A DNA stretch of 64,000 nt from an uncultured Granulosicoccus sp. GTDB taxonomy: Bacteria; Pseudomonadota; Gammaproteobacteria; Granulosicoccales; Granulosicoccaceae. The stretch spans positions 186,001-250,000 of the forward strand of contig CANLNQ010000001.1 in NCBI GenBank assembly GCA_947492525.1, given 5' to 3'. The position numbers and the translations under genes are program-made. The notes under the pieces were generated by a model. It ran no database searches. It was given only the letters and a program-made list of their open reading frames with translations, and was not told the DNA's origin. Below are positions 46,477-54,667 of the stretch, piece after piece (the stretch's first letter is position 1; every line of letters starts with the position of its first letter).

Positions 46477-48429
46477 ATGTCTGACATACTCATCCGGGCA
46501 CGTGGTCTCTGCCGAAGCTTTCGGGCCGGCGAGGAGAACATCACCGTACTGCGGGATGTGGATATCGATATCCGGGCCGGTGAGCTGGTGGCCATCATCG
46601 GTGCTTCAGGCTCCGGAAAATCGACGCTGATGAATATCCTGGGTTGTCTGGACCGACCCAGCGCAGGACAGTACCTGTTTGACGGTCAGGATGTCGGCGA
46701 ACTGGATGCGGCAGCGCTGGCCCGATTGCGCCGGGAACACTTCGGTTTCATTTTCCAGCGCTATCAGCTGCTGCCAGACCTCGACGCCATCGGTAATGTG
46801 GAAGTGCCTGCCATCTACTCGGGAGTCAATCGCGGTGAACGCCAGCAACGCGCTGCCGAACTGCTTGCCCAACTGGGCATGGCCGACAGACTGGACCATC
46901 GCCCCTCGGAACTCTCCGGCGGACAACAACAACGGGTCTCTGTTGCCCGTGCCCTGATGAACGGTGGCGAAGTGATTCTCGCCGACGAGCCAACTGGCGC
47001 GCTCGACAGCAAAAGCAGTGCCGAGATGATCGAGCTGCTGCTTGAGCTGAATCGGCAGGGGCACACCATCGTCATGGTCACCCACGACCCGACTGTGGCC
47101 GCGCACGCCCACCGCACCATCGAGATCAGCGACGGACGTATCATCTCGGATACTCGGGACAAGGCAGAGCCAGAACCGGCAGGACAAGGCAAACCCGCCT
47201 CAACGCAACATTCGGAAACACGTGACGGCAGTCTGTTCTCACGGTTTGGAGAAGCGCTGGCCATGTCCGTCAAGGCCCTGACCGCACACCGTGTCCGCTC
47301 CCTGCTGACCATGCTGGGCATCATCATCGGTATTGCATCCGTGGTGCTGGTGGTTGCTCTGGGCACAGGCAGCCAGGAAACCGTCCTGCAGAACATCAGC
47401 TCACTGGGCACCAACACCATCACGGTACGCCCCGGCAGCGGCTTTGGACAGCGAGATGCACAACGTACCGAAACGCTGGTGTCTGCCGATACCGATCTTC
47501 TTGCCCGACAGGAGTTTGCCGACAGCGTGTCCCCCGCCGTTTCCAACTCTGTCTCGGTGATCTACCGCAATGTCGAGGCCACCGCGCAGATCAACGGTGT
47601 CAGTGGTGACTACTTTCAGGTCCATAACTACAACACTGTCGCCGGCACGGTATTCGGTCCCCGACATGTCGAGGCGCTGGAACAGGTGGCCGTGATCGAT
47701 GAAGATACGCGTGACACCTTCTTCACCGACGGCAGCGATCCGATCGGTGAAGTTCTGATGCTGGGACGCGTACCGGTGCGCATAATCGGTGTTGCCAGCT
47801 CCTCGGGGGCAACCTTCGGCCCGTCATCCCTGCGTGTCTGGATCCCCTACACCACCGCCATGGCACGGGTTTCCGGGCAAAGCTTTCTCGACAGCATCGA
47901 AGTTCGCGTGGCCGATGAGTACGACACAAGCACGGCCCAGAACGAAATCACCGCGCTGTTGACGACACAGCATGGCAGCAAGGACTTCTTTCTGGTCAAC
48001 AGCGATACGATCCGCTCCACGATCACCTCGACCACGCAGACCCTGACCTTGCTGGTGGCGGCCATCGCGGTGATATCACTGCTGGTTGGCGGTATCGGTG
48101 TCATGAACATCATGCTGGTCTCGGTAACCGAACGCACCCGCGAGATCGGCGTGCGTATGGCCATTGGTGCTCGCCAGTCGGACATCATTGCCCAGTTTCT
48201 GATCGAAGCGGTTCTGGTCTGTCTGATTGGCGGCATCCTCGGCGTACTACTCGCCCTTTCAGCGGGATATGCAGTCAGCATGTTGAACGAAAGCGCCAAT
48301 CTGGTGTTCTCCAACACGGCCATTGCCGTGGCTTTCCTGTCGGCCACACTGATCGGAATCACCTTCGGCTTCCTACCCGCCAGAGCCGCCTCGCGCCTGG
48401 ACCCGCTGGACGCCCTGAACAGGGAATGA
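46477..48429 (+). CDS. macB: MacB-type ABC exporter (ATPase-permease fusion)
   Basis: 650 residues. ATPase: GASGSGKST (Walker A), FIFQRYQLL (Q-loop), LSGGQQQRVS (signature), VILADEPTGALD (Walker B) and VTHDP (switch His). Then a first membrane helix with RSLLTMLGIIIGIASVVLV, a periplasmic domain with LGTNTITVRPG (about 310-530) and three C-terminal helices with MNIMLVSVTERTREIGVRMA. Matches MacB in arrangement. Start ATG lies 1 bp after the macA stop; the operon has no other gene. Confidence 0.93.
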   Translation: MSDILIRARGLCRSFRAGEENITVLRDVDIDIRAGELVAIIGASGSGKSTLMNILGCLDRPSAGQYLFDGQDVGELDAAALARLRREHFGFIFQRYQLLPDLDAIGNVEVPAIYSGVNRGERQQRAAELLAQLGMADRLDHRPSELSGGQQQRVSVARALMNGGEVILADEPTGALDSKSSAEMIELLLELNRQGHTIVMVTHDPTVAAHAHRTIEISDGRIISDTRDKAEPEPAGQGKPASTQHSETRDGSLFSRFGEALAMSVKALTAHRVRSLLTMLGIIIGIASVVLVVALGTGSQETVLQNISSLGTNTITVRPGSGFGQRDAQRTETLVSADTDLLARQEFADSVSPAVSNSVSVIYRNVEATAQINGVSGDYFQVHNYNTVAGTVFGPRHVEALEQVAVIDEDTRDTFFTDGSDPIGEVLMLGRVPVRIIGVASSSGATFGPSSLRVWIPYTTAMARVSGQSFLDSIEVRVADEYDTSTAQNEITALLTTQHGSKDFFLVNSDTIRSTITSTTQTLTLLVAAIAVISLLVGGIGVMNIMLVSVTERTREIGVRMAIGARQSDIIAQFLIEAVLVCLIGGILGVLLALSAGYAVSMLNESANLVFSNTAIAVAFLSATLIGITFGFLPARAASRLDPLDALNRE

Positions 48430-48612
48430 TCAAGCCCGGTGGCATCGGTAACGGAAGGTTGATTGCCACGAAATAAGGAAAGATCCAGCAAGCTCGCCGC
48501 AGGAGGTCATCGAGGGCAGACAAGGGCATGGCTTATGCCTTCACGCCGTTGTCTTTCACACCTTCAATCCGAGCCTGCTTCAGTGCCTGGCTCACGACAC
48601 CATCCTGATCAC

Positions 48613-50187
48613 ATGATATTGACGAGAAAACACCAGAGCGCGGCTCGACAGAAACCCTGCCACCTGTCTGTTCTGCCTGCCCTTGTATTCGGTTCGCTGC
48701 TCCTGCTGAGTGCCTGCAGCGACAGCGACTCCACGACACCGCAAGTCGATCCCACTACGGACTCATCGGAATTGTCAGAGGTGGAGGGCAACGCTGACAT
48801 CGTACTGGACGCCGATTTCGAGGCAACAGACTGGACGGAGGAAACCCACAGCAAGGATGTCGACCCGAACTTCGACGAAGTCTTCGACGACACGCAGGTA
48901 AAACGCCTGGATCTTGTCATCACCGAAGAGCGCTGGCAGAACATGCTCGATGACATGACAACGCTATACGGTGAATTCGGCGCCATCTCTTCGACACCTG
49001 GCGGCGACGACGCGCCGCGAGGAGACGGCGCACCGCCCGCTGGCGGTCAAGCCGGCCCACCCACCCAGGCTGATGACGCCTTGACTCTGGCAGGCAGCGA
49101 CGAGGACCCCATCTTCGTACCGGCCGAGGTGTTCTACAACGGCAAGCAGTGGTACCGCGTCGGCGTGCGCTTCAAGGGTAATTCTTCACTGCAATCGAGC
49201 TGGCAAGCCGGAATACTGAAGCTGTCCTTCAAGATGGACTTCGACGAGTACGAAGATGATTATCCGCAGATCGACAATCAGCGCTTCTACGGCTTCAAGA
49301 AATTCAGCTTGAAGAACAATTACGACGACCACTCGGAGCTGCGTGAAAAGGTGGCCTCGGATGTATTCAGAGCTGCCGGCGTCCCGGTTTCTCATACCGC
49401 CTTCTACACCCTGTATGTCGATCATGGCAATGGGCCGGAGTACTTCGGGCTTTATACCCTGGTAGAAGAGGTCGATGGCTCAGTACTGGATACGCAGTTC
49501 TCCAGCGATGACGGCAATCTGTACAAGCCCGAAGATGGCAGCGCAAATTTCGCGGAAGGCACCTTCGATCCGGAAGACTTCGAGAAGAAGACCAATGAGG
49601 ATGACGAGGACTGGTCCGACATCGAAGCCCTGTTCTCAGCCCTGCACGACGATACTGCCACGACCGACCCCGCCCTGTGGCGTGAAAATCTGGAAGCGGT
49701 CTTCGACGTTGACGGTTTTCTGACTTACCTCGCTGTCAACGGCATCATCCAGAACTGGGATACCTATGGCCGGATGATTCACAACTACTACCTCTACAAT
49801 GACCCGGATACGGGCAAGCTGACCTGGATACCGTGGGATAACAACGAAGCCCTGCAGGAGGGCAAATGGGGTGGATCGCTGGCGCTGGATTTTTCTAACC
49901 TCGACAACGAACAGTGGCCACTGATCGCCAGGATCTACGCTGACGAAACCTACAAAGCCCGCTATGACATCCTGGTAGCGGACGTGATATCGAACGCTTT
50001 CGAAACCAGCAGCCTCCAGGCGACATACGACAACTATTCGTCGCTGGTCTCTCCCTGGGCCACAACCGAACGGCCTGGTTATTCCTTCCTGGATGACAGC
50101 AGTGCCTTCAGCGCAGCCATCAGCGAACTCAAGGCCCACGCTGCCAGTCGGTCGGCAGCCGTCGAACGCTATCTGAGCGATCAATAG
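48613..50187 (+). CDS. CotH-kinase family lipoprotein
   Basis: 524 residues. The signal and lipobox LLLLSAC anchor it. Then an acidic linker (25-75), DTQVKRLDLVITEERWQNM, and in the core FKGNSSLQSSW, KLSFKMDFDEYE, RFYGFKKFSLKNNYDD, LREKVASDVFRAAGVPVSHT, YFGLYTLVEEVDGSVL and LTYLAVNGIIQNWDTYGRM with WIPWDNNEAL are the CotH kinase motifs. CotH kinases phosphorylate a partner protein in spore coats or cell envelopes. The ATG is just after a non-coding 180-bp gap. A terminator follows at 50197. Confidence 0.9.
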   Translation: MILTRKHQSAARQKPCHLSVLPALVFGSLLLLSACSDSDSTTPQVDPTTDSSELSEVEGNADIVLDADFEATDWTEETHSKDVDPNFDEVFDDTQVKRLDLVITEERWQNMLDDMTTLYGEFGAISSTPGGDDAPRGDGAPPAGGQAGPPTQADDALTLAGSDEDPIFVPAEVFYNGKQWYRVGVRFKGNSSLQSSWQAGILKLSFKMDFDEYEDDYPQIDNQRFYGFKKFSLKNNYDDHSELREKVASDVFRAAGVPVSHTAFYTLYVDHGNGPEYFGLYTLVEEVDGSVLDTQFSSDDGNLYKPEDGSANFAEGTFDPEDFEKKTNEDDEDWSDIEALFSALHDDTATTDPALWRENLEAVFDVDGFLTYLAVNGIIQNWDTYGRMIHNYYLYNDPDTGKLTWIPWDNNEALQEGKWGGSLALDFSNLDNEQWPLIARIYADETYKARYDILVADVISNAFETSSLQATYDNYSSLVSPWATTERPGYSFLDDSSAFSAAISELKAHAASRSAAVERYLSDQ

Positions 50188-50196
50188 CCGACGAAG

Positions 50197-50225
50197 ACCG
50201 GAAGCCGGCCTTGCAGGCTTCCGGT
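50197..50225 (+). terminator. Rho-independent-like terminator after the CotH gene
   Basis: ACCGGAAGCC / GGCTTCCGGT, perfect 10-bp stem, 9-base loop, then TTCCCCTT. Confidence 0.75.
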
Positions 50226-50336
50226 TTCCCCTTGTCTGGCGAGAACGACGCAGGGAACTGAACAGGACGCTACGTGTCCGACGCCCAGATGACTACAATG
50301 TCAGTTCATCGCCAGACACTCAGGGAGAAACATCGC

Positions 50337-50921
50337 ATGTACATCAGGAATTTCACCGCACCCGTATTGGCACTTGCATTGATCGGCAGCAGCTTCAATG
50401 CCCTGGCACTGGATGTCGATGGCAGCCAGTCGAAGGTCAATATCGTCTCCACCAAGGTTCTTGCCGATGGAAAATCCAGCGTTGCCGAAATCTTCACGTT
50501 CGACTCGCTCTCCGGCAATGTAGACGATAGTGGCAAGGCTTCCGTCACGATCGATCTGGCCGCCATACAGACCGGTATCGACATACGTAACGAACGCATG
50601 GGCGAGTACCTGTTCGAAACCGATCGCTACCCCGAAGCCACGATCACCGCTCAGGTGCCGGATACCGCATTGGCCAGCGGCAACCAGACAATGGATCTCG
50701 AGCTCACCGTCGACATGCACGGCAAGCAGATGATGTACACGGTGCCTGTCATGGTCGCAGGCGATGCCTCCACGGTCATGGTGACAACAGAAGAACCCTT
50801 GCTGATCGACGCAGCCTCGTTCGAACTTCAGGGCGGGCTCGGCAAGCTTGCCGAACTGGCCGGTCTTCTGCACATCCCGGCGATGGTACCCGTCACGTTC
50901 AGCCTGAGCTTCACCCGCTAG
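50337..50921 (+). CDS. YceI family protein
   Basis: 194 residues. Signal peptide 1-24 (LALALIGSSFNALA). Mature LDVDGSQSKVNIVSTKVL, ASVTIDLAAIQTGIDIRNERM with EYLFETDRYPEATITAQ and ELTVDMHGKQMMYTVPV define the YceI lipocalin-like family that carries long-chain isoprenoids or fatty-acid-like ligands in the periplasm. ATG with CAGGGAG upstream. Monocistronic. Confidence 0.88.
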   Translation: MYIRNFTAPVLALALIGSSFNALALDVDGSQSKVNIVSTKVLADGKSSVAEIFTFDSLSGNVDDSGKASVTIDLAAIQTGIDIRNERMGEYLFETDRYPEATITAQVPDTALASGNQTMDLELTVDMHGKQMMYTVPVMVAGDASTVMVTTEEPLLIDAASFELQGGLGKLAELAGLLHIPAMVPVTFSLSFTR

Positions 50922-51152
50922 AAACGCAAGCCTCTGCGTACCTTCAACAAACCACCGCGTTGCAACGGTTCGCAGAGGTGTTCTGCTCCCACCCCTCTGA
51001 AGTCTCGGTAATCAATGCCGTCACGGTTGCGCGTTCTCCGACCTGAAGTCCCGCTCCCACCTGCTCGCCGACCTCTGCAATCAAACATGACGTCTTGACG
51101 TCATCGTGTATTTGCTTCACGATAGTGCGTCGCGTTGACGAAGGCCGGTACC

Positions 51153-51326
51153 GTGAGTAAGGATCAACCCAGCAAGAAAAACACATCCTTGCGCCTGGAG
51201 AGCAGCATGCTCAAGGCCCTGAAGATCCGGGCAATCGAAGAAGACAGCAGCGTGCAAGTCATTCTGGAGCGTCTGGTTGAAGAGTATCTGAACTCACCCA
51301 AGAAGCAGAAAAAGACAAAGAAATGA
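51153..51326 (+). CDS. Ribbon-helix-helix protein, first gene of polyphosphate/ParA module
   Basis: 57 residues from GTG (VSKDQPSKKNTSLRLESSML). Beta strand TSLRLES then helices LKALKIRAIEEDSSVQVILE and LVEEYL form a ribbon-helix-helix DNA-binding fold of the CopG/ParG type. The C-terminus is lysine-rich (PKKQKKTKK). A TTG six codons earlier is an alternative start. Its stop overlaps the start of the CHAD gene by four bases, so it is coupled to the operon. It may repress its own operon, or act as the adaptor for the ParA-type ATPase as ParG does for ParF. Confidence 0.7.
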   Translation: MSKDQPSKKNTSLRLESSMLKALKIRAIEEDSSVQVILERLVEEYLNSPKKQKKTKK

Positions 51327-52843
51327 ATCCAGCACTGGAAAAGACCTGGCTACTGAAGAATGCGCTTGAAGACAGCGAGCTTGCATCGGTACTGGAAGCC
51401 GGATTTCGCGTCGAGATCGATCCGGCCGTGACCTCGGACCTGACGATTCACGACGATTTCGATGCCGATCTGTGGGGTGCCGACCTGATGTTGTGTCGTG
51501 TCGACAAGGGCAGACTGAAACTCCTCCACGGCCGCGATGTGGTCGGTGAGGTGCGAGCGCCGGCCAAAGCGAAGTTCTGGTGGGACTTGCCCGACGGCGA
51601 GGTCAAGGATCTTCTGAAGAAGAGGATCGGCTTGCGCGCCTTCATGCCCATTGCCTCTCTGACCTTGATCGACACACCCTTCGCATTGCGCAACGACGAC
51701 GAGAAGATCGTCGCCAGAGGCCGGATTTCACAATCAGTCGTGGGCGATGACAGTCAGTACTACCTGAGCTTGCAGGAGCTGCGTGGTTACCGCAAGGAAG
51801 CTCAGAAGGCCAGAAAGCTGTTGAAGCCACTGCTGGACCAGGAAATACCGGACTTCGGTTTGAAGGCAATGCTGGTCCGGCAGTGCCCGGAGACAGGACA
51901 ACGGGAAGCACAGAAAGAAGTGCAGCTACTACCGGATATGCCGACAGAGCTTGCCGTGCGTACCATGGCTACCGGCATGATCGACCACGCGGTAACTCAC
52001 GTCGATGGCATCATTGCCGACACCGATACGGTTTTTCTGCATCAGTTTCGGGTCAGTGTGCGCAAGCTGAGGTCCCTGATCAGTCTGCTGAAGAAAGCGC
52101 TGCCTGCCCAGAGCGTGGAATCCGTGGCACCGCGACTGTCCGGCATTGCCGGCAAGACCAGCCGATTGCGCGATCTCGACGTCTTTCTGCTGGACAAGAA
52201 GCACTATCAGGACATGCTGCCTGATAGCCACGCTCAGGGTCTTGATGAACTGTATGTGCAGGTGGAAAAGAAGCGGCAACTGGAGAAGAACCGACTGGCC
52301 CGCTACCTTGCATCGAAGCAGTTTCAGAATGACATCAGTGATTGCAGGAGCGAGCTGTCAGAGACGCCCGCCTACCTGTGCCCGCTGTCCAGAAAGCCCA
52401 TACAGGGCGTTGCCAGATCCCTGCTGATCAAGCGCTTCAGGAAGATCGAGTCCATGAGTGCGCAGCTGCATGCAGACTCGGACGACGAACAGGTGCATGA
52501 CATTCGCAAGGAATTCAAGAAACTGCGTTACCTGATCGAGTTCTTCATCGAACTGCTCCCGAAAAAACGGACGGCCAGATTGCTGAAGAACCTCAAGCAA
52601 CTGCAGGTCACGCTTGGCGACTTCAATGACTACTGCGTGCAGATCGATTTTCTGAGCGGTTTCGAGGACGAGGCACAGATAGAGATGACGAAAGCGCTGA
52701 GCGGACTCATTGCCGTACTGCATATCAGGCAGATCGAATCACGCCGACAGGTGGAGGCTGCACTGGCACGCTTCTTCACCAAGGACATGGCCTTGCAGAT
52801 AGAACTGGCCTTCGGCACGAAAAACCGTGGAGAATCCCGATGA
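51323..52843 (+). CDS. CHAD domain protein with degenerate CYTH-like N-terminal half
   Basis: 506 residues. Residues 50-135 (CRVDKGRLKLLHGRDVVGEV, ALRNDDEKIVARGRI) look like a CYTH fold in which the ExExK catalytic signature is absent. From about 200 to 490 lie two CHAD four-helix bundles with HQFRVSVRKLRS (His240) and VHDIRKEFKKLRYL (His392), the paired conserved helices of CHAD. CHAD domains bind polyphosphate and localise to polyphosphate granules. Unlike YgiF-type CYTH-CHAD fusions, catalysis here is probably on the separate CYTH gene. Overlaps both neighbours by four bases. Confidence 0.85.
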   Translation: MNPALEKTWLLKNALEDSELASVLEAGFRVEIDPAVTSDLTIHDDFDADLWGADLMLCRVDKGRLKLLHGRDVVGEVRAPAKAKFWWDLPDGEVKDLLKKRIGLRAFMPIASLTLIDTPFALRNDDEKIVARGRISQSVVGDDSQYYLSLQELRGYRKEAQKARKLLKPLLDQEIPDFGLKAMLVRQCPETGQREAQKEVQLLPDMPTELAVRTMATGMIDHAVTHVDGIIADTDTVFLHQFRVSVRKLRSLISLLKKALPAQSVESVAPRLSGIAGKTSRLRDLDVFLLDKKHYQDMLPDSHAQGLDELYVQVEKKRQLEKNRLARYLASKQFQNDISDCRSELSETPAYLCPLSRKPIQGVARSLLIKRFRKIESMSAQLHADSDDEQVHDIRKEFKKLRYLIEFFIELLPKKRTARLLKNLKQLQVTLGDFNDYCVQIDFLSGFEDEAQIEMTKALSGLIAVLHIRQIESRRQVEAALARFFTKDMALQIELAFGTKNRGESR

Positions 52844-53583
52844 AAGTCATCGCCTGCTACAGCATGAAGGGTGGCGTGGGGAAAACCGCCACGGCGGTCA
52901 ATCTGGCCTATTTTGCCGCGAAAGCCGGCAAGCGGACCTTGCTGATCGATCTTGATCCGCAGGGTGCCTCCTCGTTCTACTTTCGCGTCAAGCCCTCATC
53001 CAAGAAGTGGGGAGAGCGCTTCTTCAAGGCCTACAAGAGCCTTGTCAAGAACATCAAGGCCAGCGATTTCGAGAATCTGGATGTCATCCCTGCGCATCTG
53101 AGTTTTCGCAATTTCGACTCCATGCTTAGTGATCTCAAGAAACGCGAGAATCGCCTGAAGCGGCTGCTGAAGGGATTCAGGAAGGAATATGACCTGGTGA
53201 TCCTCGACTGCCCGCCCTCCATCAGCTTCCTGTCCGAGTCGATATTCACGGCATCGGATGTGGTGCTGGTACCGGTCATCCCGACCACCCTGTCGGAACG
53301 CACGTTTGATCAACTGGTTCGCTTCTTTCAGGAGAACAAGTACCCGCTGAAGAAGATCGTTCCGTTCTTCTCCATGGTTCAGGCACAGAAATCCCTGCAC
53401 AAGTCCACCATGGAAGCCATGTCCACACGACGCAAGGTTTTCCTGAAAGCCACGGTGCCCTACTCATCGGACATCGAAAAGATGGGACAACACAAGGCCC
53501 CGGTCGACCTGTTTGCCCGGTCGACCACCGCCAACGATTCCTACAGAAAGCTGTGGGATGAAATTTCAAGAAAGCACCTGTAG
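52840..53583 (+). CDS. ParA/MinD-type partitioning ATPase
   Basis: 247 residues. Deviant Walker A KGGVGKT at 10-16, LLIDLDPQGASS (A'), VILDCPPSISFLS (Walker B) and VLVPVIPTTLSERTF are classical ParA features. These ATPases form dynamic patterns on the nucleoid or membrane and position plasmids, chromosomes, carboxysomes or other cargo, usually with a small partner protein. No ParB or parS is visible. Basic patches in the middle (KKRENRLKRLLKGFRKEY) could contact DNA or polyphosphate. ATG overlaps the CHAD stop (ATGA). I infer cargo positioning within a polyphosphate module. Confidence 0.88.
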   Translation: MKVIACYSMKGGVGKTATAVNLAYFAAKAGKRTLLIDLDPQGASSFYFRVKPSSKKWGERFFKAYKSLVKNIKASDFENLDVIPAHLSFRNFDSMLSDLKKRENRLKRLLKGFRKEYDLVILDCPPSISFLSESIFTASDVVLVPVIPTTLSERTFDQLVRFFQENKYPLKKIVPFFSMVQAQKSLHKSTMEAMSTRRKVFLKATVPYSSDIEKMGQHKAPVDLFARSTTANDSYRKLWDEISRKHL

Positions 53584-53605
53584 CTGCTGACCCGGGAGCA
53601 CTGGC

Positions 53606-54079
53606 ATGGCAATAGAGATAGAGCGCAAGTTTCTGGTGAATGAACTCCCCGGGGCCGAGCTGGAGCAAGCCCTGGTGGAACAGATTCAACAGGGCTACCT
53701 TATCCGTGAGTCGGAGCGGGAAGTGAGAGTTCGGCGCAAGGGCGATCTTTGCTTCCTGACCGAGAAAAAGGGCTCGGGTCTGCGGCGGGAAGAACACGAA
53801 ATCCTCATCAGTGAAGCGATGTTCGAGGCCCTGTGGCCCCTGACCAAAGGCATGCAACTGGCGAAGGCCCGCAGCACGTTCACTCTCGATGGACACCAAC
53901 TGGAACTGGACGTCTATCAGGGAGAGCTCGAACCACTGATGGTTCTCGAAACCGAGTTCGAGTCAGAGGAACAGGCACATGCCTGGACACCTCCCTGGTT
54001 CGCCGGCGCCGAGGTAACCGGCGACAAGCGATACAAGAATGCCCAGCTGGCCATGGCGGGCAAGCCAGACCGTGGGTAA
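53606..54079 (+). CDS. CYTH domain phosphohydrolase (triphosphate-tunnel metalloenzyme)
   Basis: 157 residues, a single-domain CYTH protein. IEIERKFLV contains the ExExK signature (E4, E6, K8); REVRVRRKG, TEKKGSGLRREE, EALWPLTKG and QLELDVYQGELEPLMVLETE provide the tunnel's basic and acidic residues. Family enzymes hydrolyse inorganic triphosphate, thiamine triphosphate, polyphosphate or make cyclic AMP. Here all catalytic residues appear intact, in contrast to the degenerate CYTH half of the upstream CHAD protein. Its stop is overlapped by the next gene by eight bases. Confidence 0.88.
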   Translation: MAIEIERKFLVNELPGAELEQALVEQIQQGYLIRESEREVRVRRKGDLCFLTEKKGSGLRREEHEILISEAMFEALWPLTKGMQLAKARSTFTLDGHQLELDVYQGELEPLMVLETEFESEEQAHAWTPPWFAGAEVTGDKRYKNAQLAMAGKPDRG

Positions 54080-54494
54080 GAAGCATCAGAAGCTTGACAG
54101 GCGAGTCGCTGTACTCCCTGTTCTGATGACGAAAGGAAAGAAGCGGAAAAGGAAGCGCAAAATCTATCTGATCACCAGCCGCGTGCATTCGGCCTGGATC
54201 ATTCCTACCGGCAAGCTTGAAAAGAACCTGAGCAATCGGCGTGTTGCCCTGCTTGAAGCCTTTGAAGAAGCAGGCGTTCTCGGCAAACTGGATGAACAGT
54301 TCAGGATGCAGGTATCGATGCAGCGCCCCTGCAGCAAGAAGAAACGCAAGACGATCCTGTTCCTGCTTCACGTCGAGCGTGTCCTGAATCACTGGCCAGA
54401 GGAAAAGCAGCGGAAGCGAAAGGTCGTCAGCTTCGAAAGCTATACCAGAACCCTCTCGAACAAGAAACTGAAGAAGAGGCTGTTGGCAATCTAG
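54072..54494 (+). CDS. Nudix-like (DIPP-type) protein with altered Nudix box
   Basis: 140 residues from GTG at 54072. RRVAVLPVLMTKGKKRKRKR (basic insertion), IYLITSRVHSAWIIPTGKLE and LEAFEEAGVLG resemble the diphosphoinositol-polyphosphate Nudix group, which begins VAALPVR...LLITSR..RWVIPKG. The box G47-x5-L53-x7-L61-E62-x2-E65-E66-x-G68 keeps the last acidic cluster but has Leu in place of the first Glu and of the Arg before E62. It may be a low-activity or binding variant. The overlap with the CYTH gene suggests co-translation. Lysine/arginine-rich throughout. Confidence 0.68.
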   Translation: MGKKHQKLDRRVAVLPVLMTKGKKRKRKRKIYLITSRVHSAWIIPTGKLEKNLSNRRVALLEAFEEAGVLGKLDEQFRMQVSMQRPCSKKKRKTILFLLHVERVLNHWPEEKQRKRKVVSFESYTRTLSNKKLKKRLLAI

Positions 54495-54503
54495 TGTACT
54501 GTT
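54491..54503 (+). repeat. 13-bp direct repeat, left copy
   Basis: CTAGTGTACTGTT, identical to 57403-57415 (2.9 kb away, same orientation). The left copy overlaps the stop codon of the Nudix-like gene. Confidence 0.6.
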
Positions 54504-54667
54504 TCACACAAAGCGTTCATTCAGCGAGTCGCCACGCAGCCAGCCGCTAGGCGCGAGCTCGAAAAGCTATCGGGCATACCTCGAGTGCGAGCAACAACGC
54601 GGATGGCTGCCTGGCGGCTCGCCCTTCGGGAGCTCAAGCTCACAGCCCCGAGAGCCGATAGCCCCGC

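Noticed and set aside
51153..54494. ParA-type ATPase as part of a plasmid or chromosome partition locus
   Set aside because: No ParB, no parS-like sites and CHAD/CYTH/Nudix companions; a chromosome partition cassette does not carry these genes.
54495..54667. Upstream extension of the GGDEF-EAL protein
   Set aside because: Frame lacks a start with RBS and the membrane helix pattern begins after 54668.
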